DNA of 64,000 nt. It comes from Parachlorella kessleri. Taxonomy: Eukaryota > Chlorophyta > Trebouxiophyceae > Chlorellales > Chlorellaceae. Under the pieces are notes generated by a model. That model saw only the letters and a list, made by a program, of their open reading frames with translations, was not told where the DNA came from and ran no database searches. The position numbers and the translations under genes were made by a program. The DNA is taken from assembly GCA_001598975.1 (NCBI GenBank), contig BBXU01000983.1, forward strand, positions 1 to 64,000. The letters run 5' to 3'. Positions 49,822-63,300 of this stretch are shown here, piece after piece. Positions within the stretch are counted from its first letter, which is position 1; each line of letters opens with the position of its first letter.

Positions 49822-52800
49822 ATGGACTGCGAAGAGGGCCTCTCACCCAAGTCTTCTCCCACACTGCGCAAGGCGCGCGACAGCATGGGCGCCTCTATTT
49901 TCTCAAGTGCCTTCAGGGGGCCATCGCTCATGCCGCCGCCGCAAGGCGCAGGTCAGCATACTGCGACTGCTTTTGACAGCTTGGGTCTGCATGGATGGGG
50001 CTGTTCAAAGAAATGCATCCTCTAAATGGCATGTTTTCTCGATTGCTGCGCTAGTCTCGCCGCGTGCAGGTTGCAAGCCAGATCAATAGTAGGCAGGCTT
50101 CTATTTTAGCATTAATTAATTAATCATATTCGCTTCCCACAGCGAGAGCATGGCATGCGGCCCCGTTGTATTGCTATTGTACTGTCAATACAGCATGCCT
50201 CTTGGCTGTGAACACGCAGATTTCAGCACGTCGGCAGCGCCGCTGTCGCCCTCTATCGGCTTGACAACGCCTAACCAAATGGAGACGCAACCCTCCCTGA
50301 CCGACCTAGTGAGAGAAGATGCAGGTGGGAAGAAGTTCGCTTGATTGTGCGAGACTAGGTGCCATGTTGGGGGAATGGAAGGCCGATGAGCATCGAGGAC
50401 ATGCGGCAGGGCGTCGGCTTTGGCACGGGATATGTCGGTCCTGGGAGGGTGTGATGGGTGATGTGGTTGTTATGTATTTCGGCAGCGGGCTCTCTCACCT
50501 AGGTTACTGCATGGCACTGTTTGCCGTGTTGCCTGCAACTGCGTTGGTTGATTTCATCGTTGTGGCAAGAATGGCGCGTAACGATGTGTTTGCAGCGGCG
50601 TCAGTCAACTCCACGCCTGTGTCAGAGGCAGAGGGGACTGCCCAGGTGACGCTGCCGCCCATCCTTGGACTCTCCCAGCACAACAAGAATGGAAGCAGTA
50701 GCAATGACTTCAAGTCTGAGAGTGAGTGCTGTTGCAGGCATCTTGCCGCTTCTTGGCTGCTCTTCTGCTGACCTGACATTCCTATCCCAATTTGCCTGTC
50801 CTCCTGCATAGTCCACATCATGCAAGTCCATTACCTATTGACACTTCCACTCAACCACTTCGGGATCCCATGCAGCCACCATTGCTGCGCACCATCACCA
50901 GGAGATGCACCACAGCTCACTGTCCACACATCTGGCGCTGCCACCCCATGCACACAATGTGCCGCCACCGCACCACCTGCCCAATCACAAAGCCCCACAT
51001 ACCGAGGACAGCATGGAAGGTGCGGCAGCATGCGGGCGGCTGTGGAGTGATCCCAACATCTGGGGGAATAACATGCTGAGTATTTCATGATGGCTGTGAT
51101 TTCTTGGCGTGCTTGCAGTCATTCTCGACCCTGCCACCCCTCGCACACCCAAGCATCAGCTGGCGGAGCAGGTCATGACGACCGGCACCACTGCCCAGGT
51201 GCTCAAGCGGCACATGGACGCTGTCATCAAGGTAAGGGTATGGCATTGGGCCACCTGTTGGTACTGTTGCCGTGGAGACTTCCGCACGGTTGTTGCCTCG
51301 GCATTGTCACCCAACTCGCTAGTGCATGTTCTGCTTTTTATGTGCAGTGCCCAGCGGAGTATTTTAATGGCGTCTGTGAGCCGTCCGTGTTGCTCTTCAG
51401 GTGTTTGCTACCCACACCAAGCCCAACTTTGAGCTTCCTTGGCAGCGGCGCCAGCAGTACACCTCCAAGAGCACCGGCTTTGCTGTCAAAACCGAGGATG
51501 GAGAGCGGTGGCTGCTGACAAATGCACACTCTGTGTCTTATGCGACCACGGTAAGCTACAGGGGCTGGCATGGTGGGTGGAATTAGGACTCTGTAAGCGT
51601 GCTGGCGGGGAGTGCATGGCATTGCAGCTGCTTACCCAATTTGGTGATGGAGAGAAAGCACAAGTTTGCAGTGGCAAGTTTTGAAAGTGCAAGCTGGTTC
51701 TTCGCGCTGCTGTCTCACTGTTCCTGCTGGTCCCTCCTGCTGCTGCAGGTTCAGCTGAAGCGGCGTGGGGACGATGAGAAGTACATGGCGCGTGTGCTGG
51801 CCATTGGCACCGAGTGCGATCTGGCGCTGCTCTCTGGTGCGAATCATGCTGGGGTGATCCTGCTAGTTGATTGTGGCTGACCGTCCTTAAGCAGGGCTTG
51901 AACCGGCCATAGTGTCTGTGGTTTCTGTACATGGTGTGCACTCCATGACGCCATCGGACCTGCTGTTCTTTCCATACAACAAAAGTGAGTATGTGCTGCG
52001 TGTACAGTGGAGGACGATGAGTTCTGGGATGGTGTTACCCCGTTGGAGCTTGGAGAGCTGCCGGCGCTGCAGGAGAACGTAGCAGTGCTGGGTTACCCCA
52101 TTGGAGGTGAGGAGGGCTGCTCTAGGATGTTGTGCTTGATTTGGCTCTGCAGGCATGGCTGGTGTTGGCCTTGCAGAAGTGCAGCGAGCGGGGGCAGGCT
52201 AAGTTTAAGGTGGCGGTCCTAGGGCTGGGGGCCTGCTTGCCAGGAGGGTGTTCAGGGGTGCAGGTGGTTAAGTTCCCGTTGAAAACTACACTTGTGGCAC
52301 TGCATGTATATGTTCGCTTGCTTGTTCTTGCAGGGGACAGCCTGGCTATCAGCGCGGGTGTGGTGAGCCGCGTGCAGATGACACACTACAGCCACGGCTG
52401 CATGAGCCTGCTGGCAGTGCAGACGGACGCCGCTATCAACAGTGGCAACTCAGGTACGGCATCTCTCTCAGAACATCTTTACCATCTATAGCAGCAAATG
52501 GTACTTGTACATTGCAGGAGGCTTGCTGCCACCGTGCTACTGCCTTGGAGGGTTGGCACTCGTGCTAGTTGTTTTGTTACCCTCGACAGACAGCACCCTT
52601 GTGACTGCGATTGGATGTATGGCTTGGGTGTGCAGGTGGCCCAGTCATGAATGCCAGGGGGCAGTGCATCGGTGTGGCCTTCCAGTCATTGACAGGTGAC
52701 ACCCAGAGCATCGGCTATGTGATCCCCACCTCGGTGGTACGCCATTTCATGAACGACTACACCAGGTGAGCCCTGCCCACAGGTACTGGGCTCTCGCTTC

Positions 52801-55750
52801 ATTTGCCTGTTCGGATTTGGAATGGGTATTGAAGGACTGCTCCAGCCTTTATGGGGTGTTGTGGCCAGTTTCTCAAAACAAGCTCAGCCCTGCAGGTGTG
52901 TATGGGTTTGTTGCAAGTATTTGCTGTTTGTGAGCTTAGTACTCGAGTCAATTGACACATGCAAATGAGTTTGGTGCTTAGCCTACATGTTGCAAGTTTG
53001 CCATACAGGAACAAGCGCTATACAGGCTTCCCTTCTCTCAACATCACTTGGCAGGAGATGGACAGCAAGGCCCTCAAGCGCGCCTATGGAATGGCCCCCC
53101 ATCAGAAAGGCAGGCAGTTCTTCCCTCTTCAGTAGTAGCCTTGCTAATGTCTAGTGAAGCGCATAAGGGCTGGGGTGTCTTGCATTAAGATCATGAGCTG
53201 CGTATGTTCTGTCTGACCCGTTCTCGTAGCATTTCTTGTATTGCCTTTGTTGCTGGAATAGGTGGCACTAGGGCTGGAGAAGGTAGAAAACCGGAGGCAA
53301 TGGTGTTAGGAGCTCATGAGTTATGAGCTTGGTCTGTACGGGCGCAACACCAGCAACTCCAACAAGACCTCAAGCCCAAACAAGTTCTGTTAACTGACTT
53401 TTGCAGGCGTGCTGCTGCGCGGCCTGGCTGCTGCCTCTGAGGAGGCAAAGATACTCAAGGCAGACGACATCCTACTGAGGATCGACGGGGTGGAGGTAAG
53501 GAAGAACGCTTTGTGGGTTTTAGTGCCTGCTGGTCAGGTACTGGGTAGATGTGAGCACTGCTTGATCGCTGTGCGCTGCTGCTGCTGCCGCCACCATTGT
53601 GCTAACCCACCTAAGCACCTAGTTGCATTCAGTTGTGATGCCTTCTTGCAGCTGGGCAATGATGGCTCGGTGCCGTTCCGCCACGGCGAGCGGGTTGACT
53701 TCAAGTACCTCATTACTCACAAGGCAAGCCAGGCTCATGTGGTCAGGATATGTTGAGCCTGCCTAGCATGCTGCCCCTGGCATGATTAGCAGTTTCTGAT
53801 GGTAGCTGGCATCAATCACTGGGCCGGCTGAGAGAAATGGCGGTGGGTGCCTGGGTCTCTATGCATGCTCCATTTGTCTGGCATGTCCTGCTGCTTGCTA
53901 TGTTGGGTGTTGGGAAGGAGCACTGAGCCTTGTAGCACCTACCTGGCCCTGCTTGCAGTTTGTGGGTGATGTAGTCAAGCTGGACATCTTGCGCGACGGC
54001 AAGGAGCGGTCGGTGGAGGTAAGATCGTGCCCTTTCGGCTATTTGCTGCTATTGATCGTCACCGTCTTGGCATCCTGTCAAATCCTAGTCCCTTGCGCTG
54101 AGCGACTGGGGAGCTGCTTTGCCGGTGTGTCTGCGCTCAAGTTGGCCCCATGCCCAGCTTGCCTCCTGGACACCAACCTGGTTCTCTTTCTTCTGCAGGT
54201 GCGGCTCAAGGAGTTCCAGCACTTGGTGCCGCCCCACCTGCACAACGGCACCCCCAGCTACTTCCTGGTGGGAGGCTTGGTCTTCACCGCCTGCTCAGGT
54301 GAGTGCTGTGTTTTGCTGCTAAGCCGCACGTGTCTAGGCTAGGCTTGCACTGGGTGGGGTGTAGCCATGCTGCTTGTTTTCAGAGCATGGAGCTGGGTTA
54401 GGCAGGTATTTGCTGAGCTCGACGTTACCAGCTAGCAATGGGTTCAGTAGAGCAGATACATACCCTGGGGAATATACATCTCATACATCTCATCCTTGCT
54501 GCTGCAGATCCGTACCTGGTCCAGCGGTATGGCGGACTGGGCTCCTCCCCTGTCCGCCTCATGGCCAAGACCTACTTTGGGCTCAAGGAGAGCGCTGATC
54601 AGCAGGTGCGGACCACAGGGATAGGCTGCGGCTGTCGTGAGATGCCTGGCGCAGTAGCTTTTGTGACATGCCCTGGGTTCCCAGTCACTGTGCCCGAGGT
54701 CCTGGCGTTGTATGGCTCTAGCCATCCCCGACAGCCAAATTGCGCGTGCCGCTAGTGGTAGGTAGCCCAGGGGCATGCAGAGTACCAGTTGAGTAGTGGC
54801 CTTGTCGCTTGGCTTTGCTGCAGGTGGTTGTCCTGTCGCACATCCTGGCCTGCAACGCTACCATGGGCTACGAGAGCACTGTGGGTGAGTATGAAGTAGA
54901 TCTGCCGAGCTTTTGCCGTAGCTGTCGCTAGATGTAGTTAGCGTGTAGGCTGTGGTCAACCCCCTGGGGGCACAGGGCTGGAAGTGCATAGCAGCGCTTC
55001 GCCGAGTTTGTACTCCAGCAGATCAATTGTTTGCACCCACCGAGTAAGTCTTGCTAGAATGCACCAGCAGCAAGTCTAGCGTGTGCAACAGGGCTTGGCA
55101 TCGTGTTGTTTGTAGAGTCCCCCTACCTGACCCCCCTTGCAAGGCCTCGACCAGTGGTGGGTGGCATTTGTACATGCAGTCAAATATCTTGGCCCTTCCG
55201 TCGGGTGCTGTGCTGCAGGCATCAAGGACTCCCCAGTGCTGTCCTTCAATGGCAGCAAGGTGCAGAACCTGGCACATCTGGCGCGCTTGGTGGTGGACGC
55301 GCTGGACGACCCCAAGCAGCAGTACCTGCGCTTCGACCTGGAGTCATCCAGCAAGGTGTGTGGGACGATGAGGGGTGGTTGGAGGACAGAAGCCCCTCGT
55401 AAGCCGTCTGGCAGGGCTGGGGTAGTAGAGTAGTTGTAACACTGTATGAAGTGAGGCTGAAAGGGGGGGCCAGGTGGCATGCCCACGTTGCGATACAATC
55501 AGTTGGGCAGGAACGTCAACCAAGGGTTATGGGGCCTGCGTCAACGCTTCCATACCGTAGCTGATGTGCCTTGCCTGGGGTGGTGCAGGTTGTGCTACTA
55601 GAGGCCAATGCAGCCAAGGAGTGCACCCAGAAGATCATGGATGACCACTCTATTGGCAACCAAATGAGCAAGGACGTGGAGGCAGCGATCAGTAAAGCGC
55701 GTGAGGAGAAGGCGCCGCTTCAGCAAGAGCCAGAAGTGGCTACTGCCTGA
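49822..55750 (+). CDS. Deg/HtrA-family serine protease (Deg2/Deg9 type)
   Basis: ATP-independent serine protease with PDZ-like C-terminal domains. Nineteen exons give 694 residues: 49822-49951, 50220-50324, 50596-50721, 50876-51019, 51119-51231, 51401-51550, 51749-51836, 52008-52106, 52334-52453, 52636-52765, 53009-53109, 53407-53495, 53652-53723, 53959-54018, 54199-54298, 54508-54605, 54824-54884, 55219-55355, 55589-55750. The catalytic triad is visible: His in [14 protein letters not shown], Asp in [10 protein letters not shown], Ser in [13 protein letters not shown]. Plant-type landmarks follow: [56 protein letters not shown] and [19 protein letters not shown]. The ~170-residue N-terminus is disordered with a His-rich segment and lacks a clear transit peptide, which favours a Deg9-like (nuclear) over a Deg2-like (plastid) role, but this is uncertain. 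Introns 11 and 13 have GC donors. Confidence 0.9.
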
Positions 55751-57310
55751 GGAAGGTGTGGGCCCCTGGGGCAGGCTAGTGAGCAGAGTTGGTGGTGGAC
55801 CCGTGTCACGGCAGGGTGCGCACAGGTGGAGGTGGTCAGATCCTAGCCCTGTCTGTAGGCCCAGATTACCAATGGTAATCTGCGAGGTGGTGTGTAGAAG
55901 CCCAAGGTGAGCGGCTGCATTGCTAGTACGTGCTATTACAAGCTGGTTAACCCCTTCACCAAATTGCGCGTCGTATGTAAGTCTTTCTTTGTCAAACGCC
56001 AGCCTGGCATGCAGTGTAGAGTAGTGGGATTTTCCCTTGTGTAAGCATGGGCCTCACGTGTATTGCTGCCATAGTTGTGAGCGCAACCGGCAATGCTGGC
56101 ATGCCTTCCTTTGTATCATGCTTGTTTGCATGTAAGTCATCCTGAGATGAGACGCCCCAGCGCCTTCCCTCCTCTTTTTTTCTACTAGCGTTCTTTTTCT
56201 GTGTCTGGCAACCTGGACCGTCCATTTTGCAAGAATTTTGGTATCTGTCTCTCCAAGTCGCATGTCGTCCTTAGCATATCTTTGCCGGTTACATGCCCAT
56301 CTGTGTCCTTGATGCCTAAAGCAGGATCAAGCTGTGTACATGCACCATGTGGCAATGAGAATCATTGCAATGACAAGGCAGGACTATTGTGTACCGCTCA
56401 ACAAGTGAAGCTTAGAATGAAAGGGTCTACCTACCCTTCACTAGTCTGCCTACCCTGACCCGACCTGGGGGCATGTAATGGTGCCCCCCATTAATTGCTA
56501 AGCTACCTAACAAGTTGTTCAAAGGACTCCCTAACACAAAAGTGGCATGTACAACAAGTTCGTGATGAACCGTGGCCAAGATACTCAAGGTGGCAAGCCA
56601 GGGGTAGCAGGAGGACGTTCAATCAACCAAGGTATGGGGACGAACACAGACAGCCGTTTGGCCAATTACTCAAGGCCAAAGTCACGATGCAGTCCATGTC
56701 AAGCCACTGGTAGGGCACCAACATCGCAGCAATGTGCCGCCACTTCTGGTACGCTAGCAAAGCCCACTCAAAGGAAGAGGTTTCGAGGTATATGGCAAAG
56801 ATACAGACAGAACCGCTTGCAATCGTGCTACACACACCTGCGCGGCATCACTGCAAGGCTGGCTACTCCAGGGTCTGGAGCCGGCCGCCAGGCAGCAGAT
56901 GCACAGACATCTGTACAGCCCATGCTGCAAAACAGCTGCAAAAAGGTGGGCAAACCTGCGCACATAGTGTTTTGACTTCTAGGTAGACTATTAAAACAGA
57001 CGCACCAAGTGGTGCTGTGGCTAGGGCCCCGGACACGGACCTTCCCGTCCTGAACTACCGCAGTTCGCTTGCAAACAACCCCGCTCCCATGCCCGCAGGC
57101 AGGCCTTTGCCACCGAGCAGCTAGCCATGCCTGCGACAGTGCCAGTCCGGCACTCAAGCCCCTGCCCTTCCCCGTGTAGCTCCCTCAGCGGCTGCCGGCA
57201 AGGCTGGCCGCCCTCCGCACGCTACCCCACCCATCCACGGCTGCCGTGCGTGCGGGTGGGTCCCTGCCCTGGCAGCGAGCTGGCGCCTGCACCGACACCC
57301 CCACTGGGCC
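55751..57310. other. Convergent 3' flanks, Deg protease / transcription factor
   Basis: About 1.5 kb. TGTAA motifs at 55976-55980 and 56131-56135 suit the Deg transcript. An ATG-started frame of 142 codons at 56547-56975 is Gln/Arg/Ser-rich and unlike any family I know; it may be chance. No firm gene. Confidence 0.45.
55976..55980 (+). terminator. TGTAA poly(A) signal, Deg protease
   Basis: Green-algal poly(A) motif 226 bases after the Deg stop codon. A second copy at 56131-56135 is an alternative. Confidence 0.4.
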
Positions 57311-60300
57311 TCAGGAGACCGCCGACGACACCCCCGGCTCTTGCTTGATGCTGGCGGCGGCAAAGGCCGACTCGCCATGCATGAGGGCCTCGGCGGCAGT
57401 CTCCAGGGCTGCAGCCAAGCGGGGCACAGACTGATCAGTGCAAGTCGTGCGTGAGGCTGCTGTGGATTGTGGGAGTGGGGCGGCAGGCAGGCACCCGCGG
57501 CCTCCCGACTTGCGAAGGAGTGGTACTTGCAAGCCTGCCCAGCGACCACTGAGCCTCTGTAGGTGAGCCGCCCCAGCAGCCGTGCAGGCCTCTGCCCACG
57601 CATATGACACGCACAAGTACAAAGCGAAGCTCAATGAGCTTGCACACAACACCTTGTTAGCCGGCAGCACTCACTCGGCTGGAAGCTCTCAAAGATGTCG
57701 TCCAGGGCGGAGGGGGTGGGCGTGCTGATGCTGTTGGGGCTGTGGGCCATGCGCAGGGGGCTGAGGTCAGAGCCCTGGAGCAGGCGAGGGGGGCTCAGGG
57801 GGGGCGCCGGGGAGGGGTCCAGGCCCACCGCCCCCATCAGGGAGGGGTCCATCTTGCCTGCACCAGGGGCACACGCCACAGTGGAAAGACTTTCAAATGG
57901 TAAAGACAGCTAGCTCCACTGCACCAGCCGCTGAGCTTGGCGGGCTTGCTCCCACATGAGCCGGGCCATGGAATAGATGATGCTGCCTACATAACATGTG
58001 CTAGGCACGGCTAGCAGGAGGCATGCGTCAGGGGACACATACATCGTGGCGCACTAAGGACTGCACGCTGCAAGATGCTCACCTTGCATGGGGCTCATGC
58101 GCGGGGCTGCCATCGCTTGCTCTGCTGCTAGGTTCGTCAGTCCGGGGCCCGCCGAAAAAACAGTTCTGCATGTTGCTGCTGATGTTGTTGCTGCTGGTGG
58201 TGGTGCTGCAGGGCAGCCATCTGGGCATGTTGCTGCTGGGCCAGCTGGGCCTTGCCAGCGGCGTTGCCACCCTCCTGGAACAGATTGAAAGTGGAGCCGA
58301 AGGAGGTTATCTGGTCCTGGTCGCGCTGCTGCTGCTGCTGCTGCTGGTGCTGTTGTTGCAGCTGCAGCTGCACCCCCGCCGCCAGGCCCCTGCTGCTGTG
58401 CTGCTGCAGCTGCGCATGGGGCGGCAGCTGCGGAGGGTGCATGCTGGCCAGCAGCAGCTGCCGCTGCAGCTGCACCCCGCCCGCTGGGCTCCCGGCGCCT
58501 CCCCCCGCCGCCTGCTGTGCCTGCTGGGGCGGCTGCTGGGTGCTCAGCGGCGAGGCGGGCAGCTGCAGCCCCGGCAGGAAGGCGGTGGCGTTGCTCAGGC
58601 TGCTGGGGTTGCCGCCGCCGCCGGCCACGGCCGCCTGGTGCAGGGACGCGCCCAGGTGCAGGCCGGCAGAGTGGCGGCGCAGGGGCGACTTGGTGGGGGA
58701 GCCGCCAGGCGACAGGTTGGGGAGCTCGACGATGGGGGAGCCGGGGCCGGGGGCTTGGCTTTTCATCAGGATCTCAAGAAAGGCCTGCAGCAGAGTCAAG
58801 GTTGTGCGGCTGGGATCAGGGATGGGACTCTTAGCAGGACCACCCAGCCCCCGGGACACCCCAGCAGTGCCGGGTGGGGAAGCGGCACGCACAACCTCAG
58901 CTACCCAGCAGAGGAAGTACCAGAGCAGGGTGGCAGGCAAAGCAGAGCTACCCAGCGAGCCCCATTGCTCCCGAGATGAGGGGTCGACAGGGCAGCAACA
59001 CAAGTAAGTACCCACAGGCAGCTGACACAAGAGCGCTCACCGTGATTGGGTCGTCACCAGAGCTGGTGGGGTCGAGCGAGCCCTGAGGCAGCATTAAGGA
59101 GCGTGCCGGCAGCTGCAGCTGGCTCAGGCCCAGCTGCCCCATCCCACCACCACCTGCCATGCCGGGCAGGTCGGCCAGGAGCTGCTGCGGGGCGTGGGGG
59201 GAAGACAGGTTGAGCTGTGCCTGCTGTTGTTGCTGCTGCTGCTGAAACTGGAGCAGCTGCTGCTGCTGCTGCTGCTGCAAGGGCTGCTGCTGGTGGTGGA
59301 TCTGCAACTGCTGCAGGTTCAGGTGGATCTGCGGCTGGTGGCCGGCCTGGCTCACCGCCAGCCTGCCACCGCCCGGCAGCAGCCCCAGCCCTGCCATGCC
59401 ATGCTCCGCCTGCTGCTGTTGCTGCCCGATGAACAGCCCGGGGAAGCCCCCCGCCTGCTGCTGCTGCTGCTGCGCCGGCTGGCCAAAGGCGGCAGCGGGC
59501 CGGCGGTCGGGGGAGGTGCGCAGCGGGGACCCAGACCCGCCCTGCTGCTGGCGGTAGGGGCTCAGCACGGGGGATCGGGTGCCGCCGGCAGCGCCTCCGA
59601 GGGAGAGTGGGTGCGACTGGAGGAACTGCGGCAGGGGGAGGTCCGCGTCGAGGCCCTGCAGGCCCAGCGGGTAGTGGTCCATGTCCAGGGGCCCCAGCAT
59701 GCTGCGCGCGGCCTGCTGCTGCATCTGCAGATGGGAGGGGAAGGCAGGAGGGGTCTATGCTAGGAGTGTCTCCTTAGTACTTGTGGGTTCAGCAGGCAGC
59801 CGAGCTGATGCTGCCATGCACATGGCCGACCAAGCAAGCTTCAGCCGACAAACCCTTTGCCAGATCCTGGCACCGCCAGTGAGAACAGTGACATAAGACA
59901 AAAGACAGACAGGACAGCCCAATGCGCCGCCATTTTTTTAATTGCAGGCCCCTGGCCGTGCTCACCTGCAGTTGCTGCTGCGCCTGCTGAGCTCCCAGGG
60001 AGGACTGGGCCTGGTGCAGGCCAAAGGCTCCCAGCAGCGAGGAGGCGCCCCCCTGGGGCTGGTGGGCGCCCACGCCCGCCCCGCCCGCCCCCGCCAGCTG
60101 GTGTGAGGTATTGCTGTTGGTGGCGCCTGGGGAGGGGAGGGACTGGGTGGGGGTGCCAGAGGGGGTGGAGTCGTCATAGTGCTGGTGCTCCATCTGCAGG
60201 CGGCGGCAACAAGGACGGACACACTGTCAAGCCAGGGTGGGCAGGAGGGGCGTTGGCAGCAGGAGAGCCTGTAGGCAGCCGGCAGCTCTTGCCGCAGTTG

Positions 60301-63300
60301 AGTCACGGGCCGCTGGAGCAGACAGGTATACATGTCAAGCTCGGGACCCCCTTGATTGTCACCAGGGTGGTAGAAATATATTGGAGAGGGTGGGCCAGCG
60401 CATGCAGCAGGGGCGCCACCGGCACGCAGCTGGGCGCGCCGTGGCCTCCGTCCAGTGATACACATTGCAGCCAGCCCAATGGCGCCGGTGCCGTGAGCCC
60501 CAACCCGGTGGCTGGTCTGCCCTCCTTTGCACCCTTGCACACACCTGGTTTGGGCGCCTGGGGGGCAGCTGGCGCACGGGGGCGACGTCGGCGTAGGAGG
60601 CGGCCCCTCCCCTGCGAGGCACGTAGTCCGGGTCTTCCCTGCCCAGGGACAGCCGCCGCCGGGTGCGCCTGTCGCTGCCGCCTGCACGCATCACACGCGC
60701 GGCGGGGTAGCGTTGGATAGGTTACAGCAGCTGGAAGGGCAGCTCTTGGGAGGGGGAAAAATGGACAGCATGTAGCACAATCTTGAGGCGCTGGGTGCAC
60801 CAGTGAGCATGCATACTGAGCAGCGTGCAAGGGGCCCACAGTCGTTCTGGTCCCACCAAACCTGTTGGCTGCAGTTGCCAGGGTTCCAATGCAGGCTCCA
60901 CTATCACCAGAAGCCCACCACCGCAAGTGGGGGACATAGATGCAACACACGCCCCTGGCCAAGAAACCGACTAGGCTCGGCGCACACAACTCACCGCGCC
61001 CCTCCAGCTGCGAGAAGTCCTCCTGCTTGATGTGCGGGTGGTGTTGGTGGTGGGCGCCCTGCAGAGTGGAGCCCCTCAGGCGCTTCTCGCCGCCAGAGGA
61101 GGAGTGGTGGGAGTGGTCGACGCTGTCTGCAGAGGAGGTGGGCCGCGGCCGCCCCGCCGGCGTGCGGGCCACGGGGCTCCCCGCCTGCATTACATGCACA
61201 GCAAGGTTGGCGGGATAAAGCGGCGCGCTGGCCTGCCAGCTGGTCAGGGGCTTTGGAGGGCAGCTGCAGTAGGACGGTGCCCCAGGTAGACACACAGGAT
61301 TCCAAGGGACGCTATGGATGGTGGGTATCTTGAAGGGTTGCCTGCCACCTGGCCGGCACAAGAAGGCAAGCAAGCAGGCACAAGAAAGACAACGCCCAGG
61401 GCAGGTCATGCGCCGTCCTTGGCACATAACGGGGCATGACGTAAGGGAAGGAATGCCCTCTGCAAGGTCTCACCGCGCGAGCACCATGCGGATGGCGGGG
61501 AGGGTTCGCAGCAGGGGTCAGCATGGGCAGCGCCTCGGTGGAGGAGGGCACGCCCACCCAACCCTCCCAAGAGGACCTGCACCACCAAGATGGCAGGAGC
61601 ACCGGTGAGGCGCAGCAGCTTTCGAGATGGCTGACATTCTCACACACAGCTAGCTTCAAGCATCTAGGACGGGCCACACATGGTGGCTGCAGAGCAGGCC
61701 GCGGCAGCAAGCAAAACACCCGGGTCATGGGCAGCACCCTGAGAACCCACCACCCATCATGCAAGGACTCGGCCACCTCACAAACGCTGGCTGCAGCCAA
61801 GGCAGACATACACCCATCTCCGCTCCATGCCAAACCATAACTCACGGTATCTGCGCATGGAGCAGGATGTGGGCGGCCCCCGTGGGCACGTCGTTGTTGG
61901 CCAGCACCCTGATGGGCGGCGACACGCAGGTTGACAGGCGCCGCCGGCCGCCTTGGTCGTATACGGCCACCACCAGGCGGAAGGACTTCACCCCCACGTG
62001 GGTGCCGGCCTCATCAAACGAGAGGTAGAAGTAGCGAGGGTCCTGCGTGCGGAGACAGGGGAGAGCAGCAGAGGTGAGCGAGGCCGATGGGACAGAGAGC
62101 TGGCTAGCTGAAAGCAGCGAGTGCTGGCATCACCCGCACGACCCCCACACCCGACCACCTAACTCATGTGCAGACTCGCAACACAGTGCGAGTCTGCACT
62201 GATTACAGTACATTGCACTGAATACAAGTCGCTCCCCTGTTGGAAGCGAACAATAGGCCCATTGTAACCTGCGTGTCTGCGAGTTAGTGCTGGGTGCAAG
62301 GCTCACCTTCATGTTGTTGTTGGTGCGGTCTGTGAGGTCTGGGCTGGGTGAGGTGCCCCAGGCTCGCTTGCCCAGCTTGCCAAAGCGCTGGATGGCGCGC
62401 AGCACGGGCCCGGAGCAGCCCTTCTGGCAGGCGGCGCGGTCCACAAGCGTCCTGCAACAATGTGGGCAGGGTAGCATGGCAGCTGTGAGGGCCGGGCATT
62501 GGCAGCAGCGTGGCATGACAGCAATTCCTTCCACCCCGTGGCACCCACGTGTAGTTGCTGGAGGCACCATGCAGCCACCAGGGCAGTCAATGATATCCGA
62601 ATGCATGTAATCTGGCCTGAAGCAGCGAGAGGTCAAGCAGGCCTTGCACATCCTAGTACCTCCCGCCTCACACCGGCGCCCCACCTGACCTTTGTGCTTG
62701 CCATCACCTATCAACCCATGTTGCTGGCAGCGACCCCGTTTTGCCACCAGCTCATCGACGGGGACCCCCTTCCAGGCCAAATACATCTCATAGCACCTAA
62801 TGACGATAGTCTCTTTTGGAAGTCCATCCCTACAACCTGTATTGTTGACACGCACCACTCATACTGCTCCTCCTCCTGGGAGCGCCCAGCGCCAGAGCCG
62901 CTGCCCTGCCCAGAGCCGCTGGCCCCCCCGCCGCCGGAAGCGCCACCCCCACCGCTGCCGGCCGCCCCCGGTGCACCGCCTGCAGAGTGGTGCTGGCTAC
63001 CGCCCGCCTCCACCAGGCTGGCCGCATCATAGCACAGAAAGGCGTGGACCTGGACCCGGTACTCGTTGGCCAGCTGTACTTGGAAGCTGACAGCCGATTC
63101 CTGCAGGGGCACACGTGAAGGCCAGAATGATTTAGCGGAGCAGGCGTGCCAATCGACAGCCATCAAGGACACTGAAAGCTGCCGGAGTCAAGGCTTTTCT
63201 AGCAGCCCTGAGTGCCATCGTCCCTGGATGCCATCGTGGGAAGCCGATGACCCAAGGTGCCTGCAACCCGCAACGTTGCCAGGTGCCTGGACAGCAGCTT

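Noticed and set aside
56547..56975. 142-codon ATG-started frame after the Deg gene
   Set aside because: Low-complexity Gln/Arg/Ser composition, no similarity recognised, and a position in the 3' flank. It could be a small gene but is not supported.
58023..58979. 318-codon plus-strand frame rich in Leu and Gln
   Set aside because: It is the antisense shadow of CAG-rich exons 11-12 of the minus-strand transcription factor. CTG repeats leave several frames open on both strands.
59194..59763. 189-codon plus-strand Leu-rich frame
   Set aside because: Antisense of the poly-Gln exon 10 of the transcription factor.
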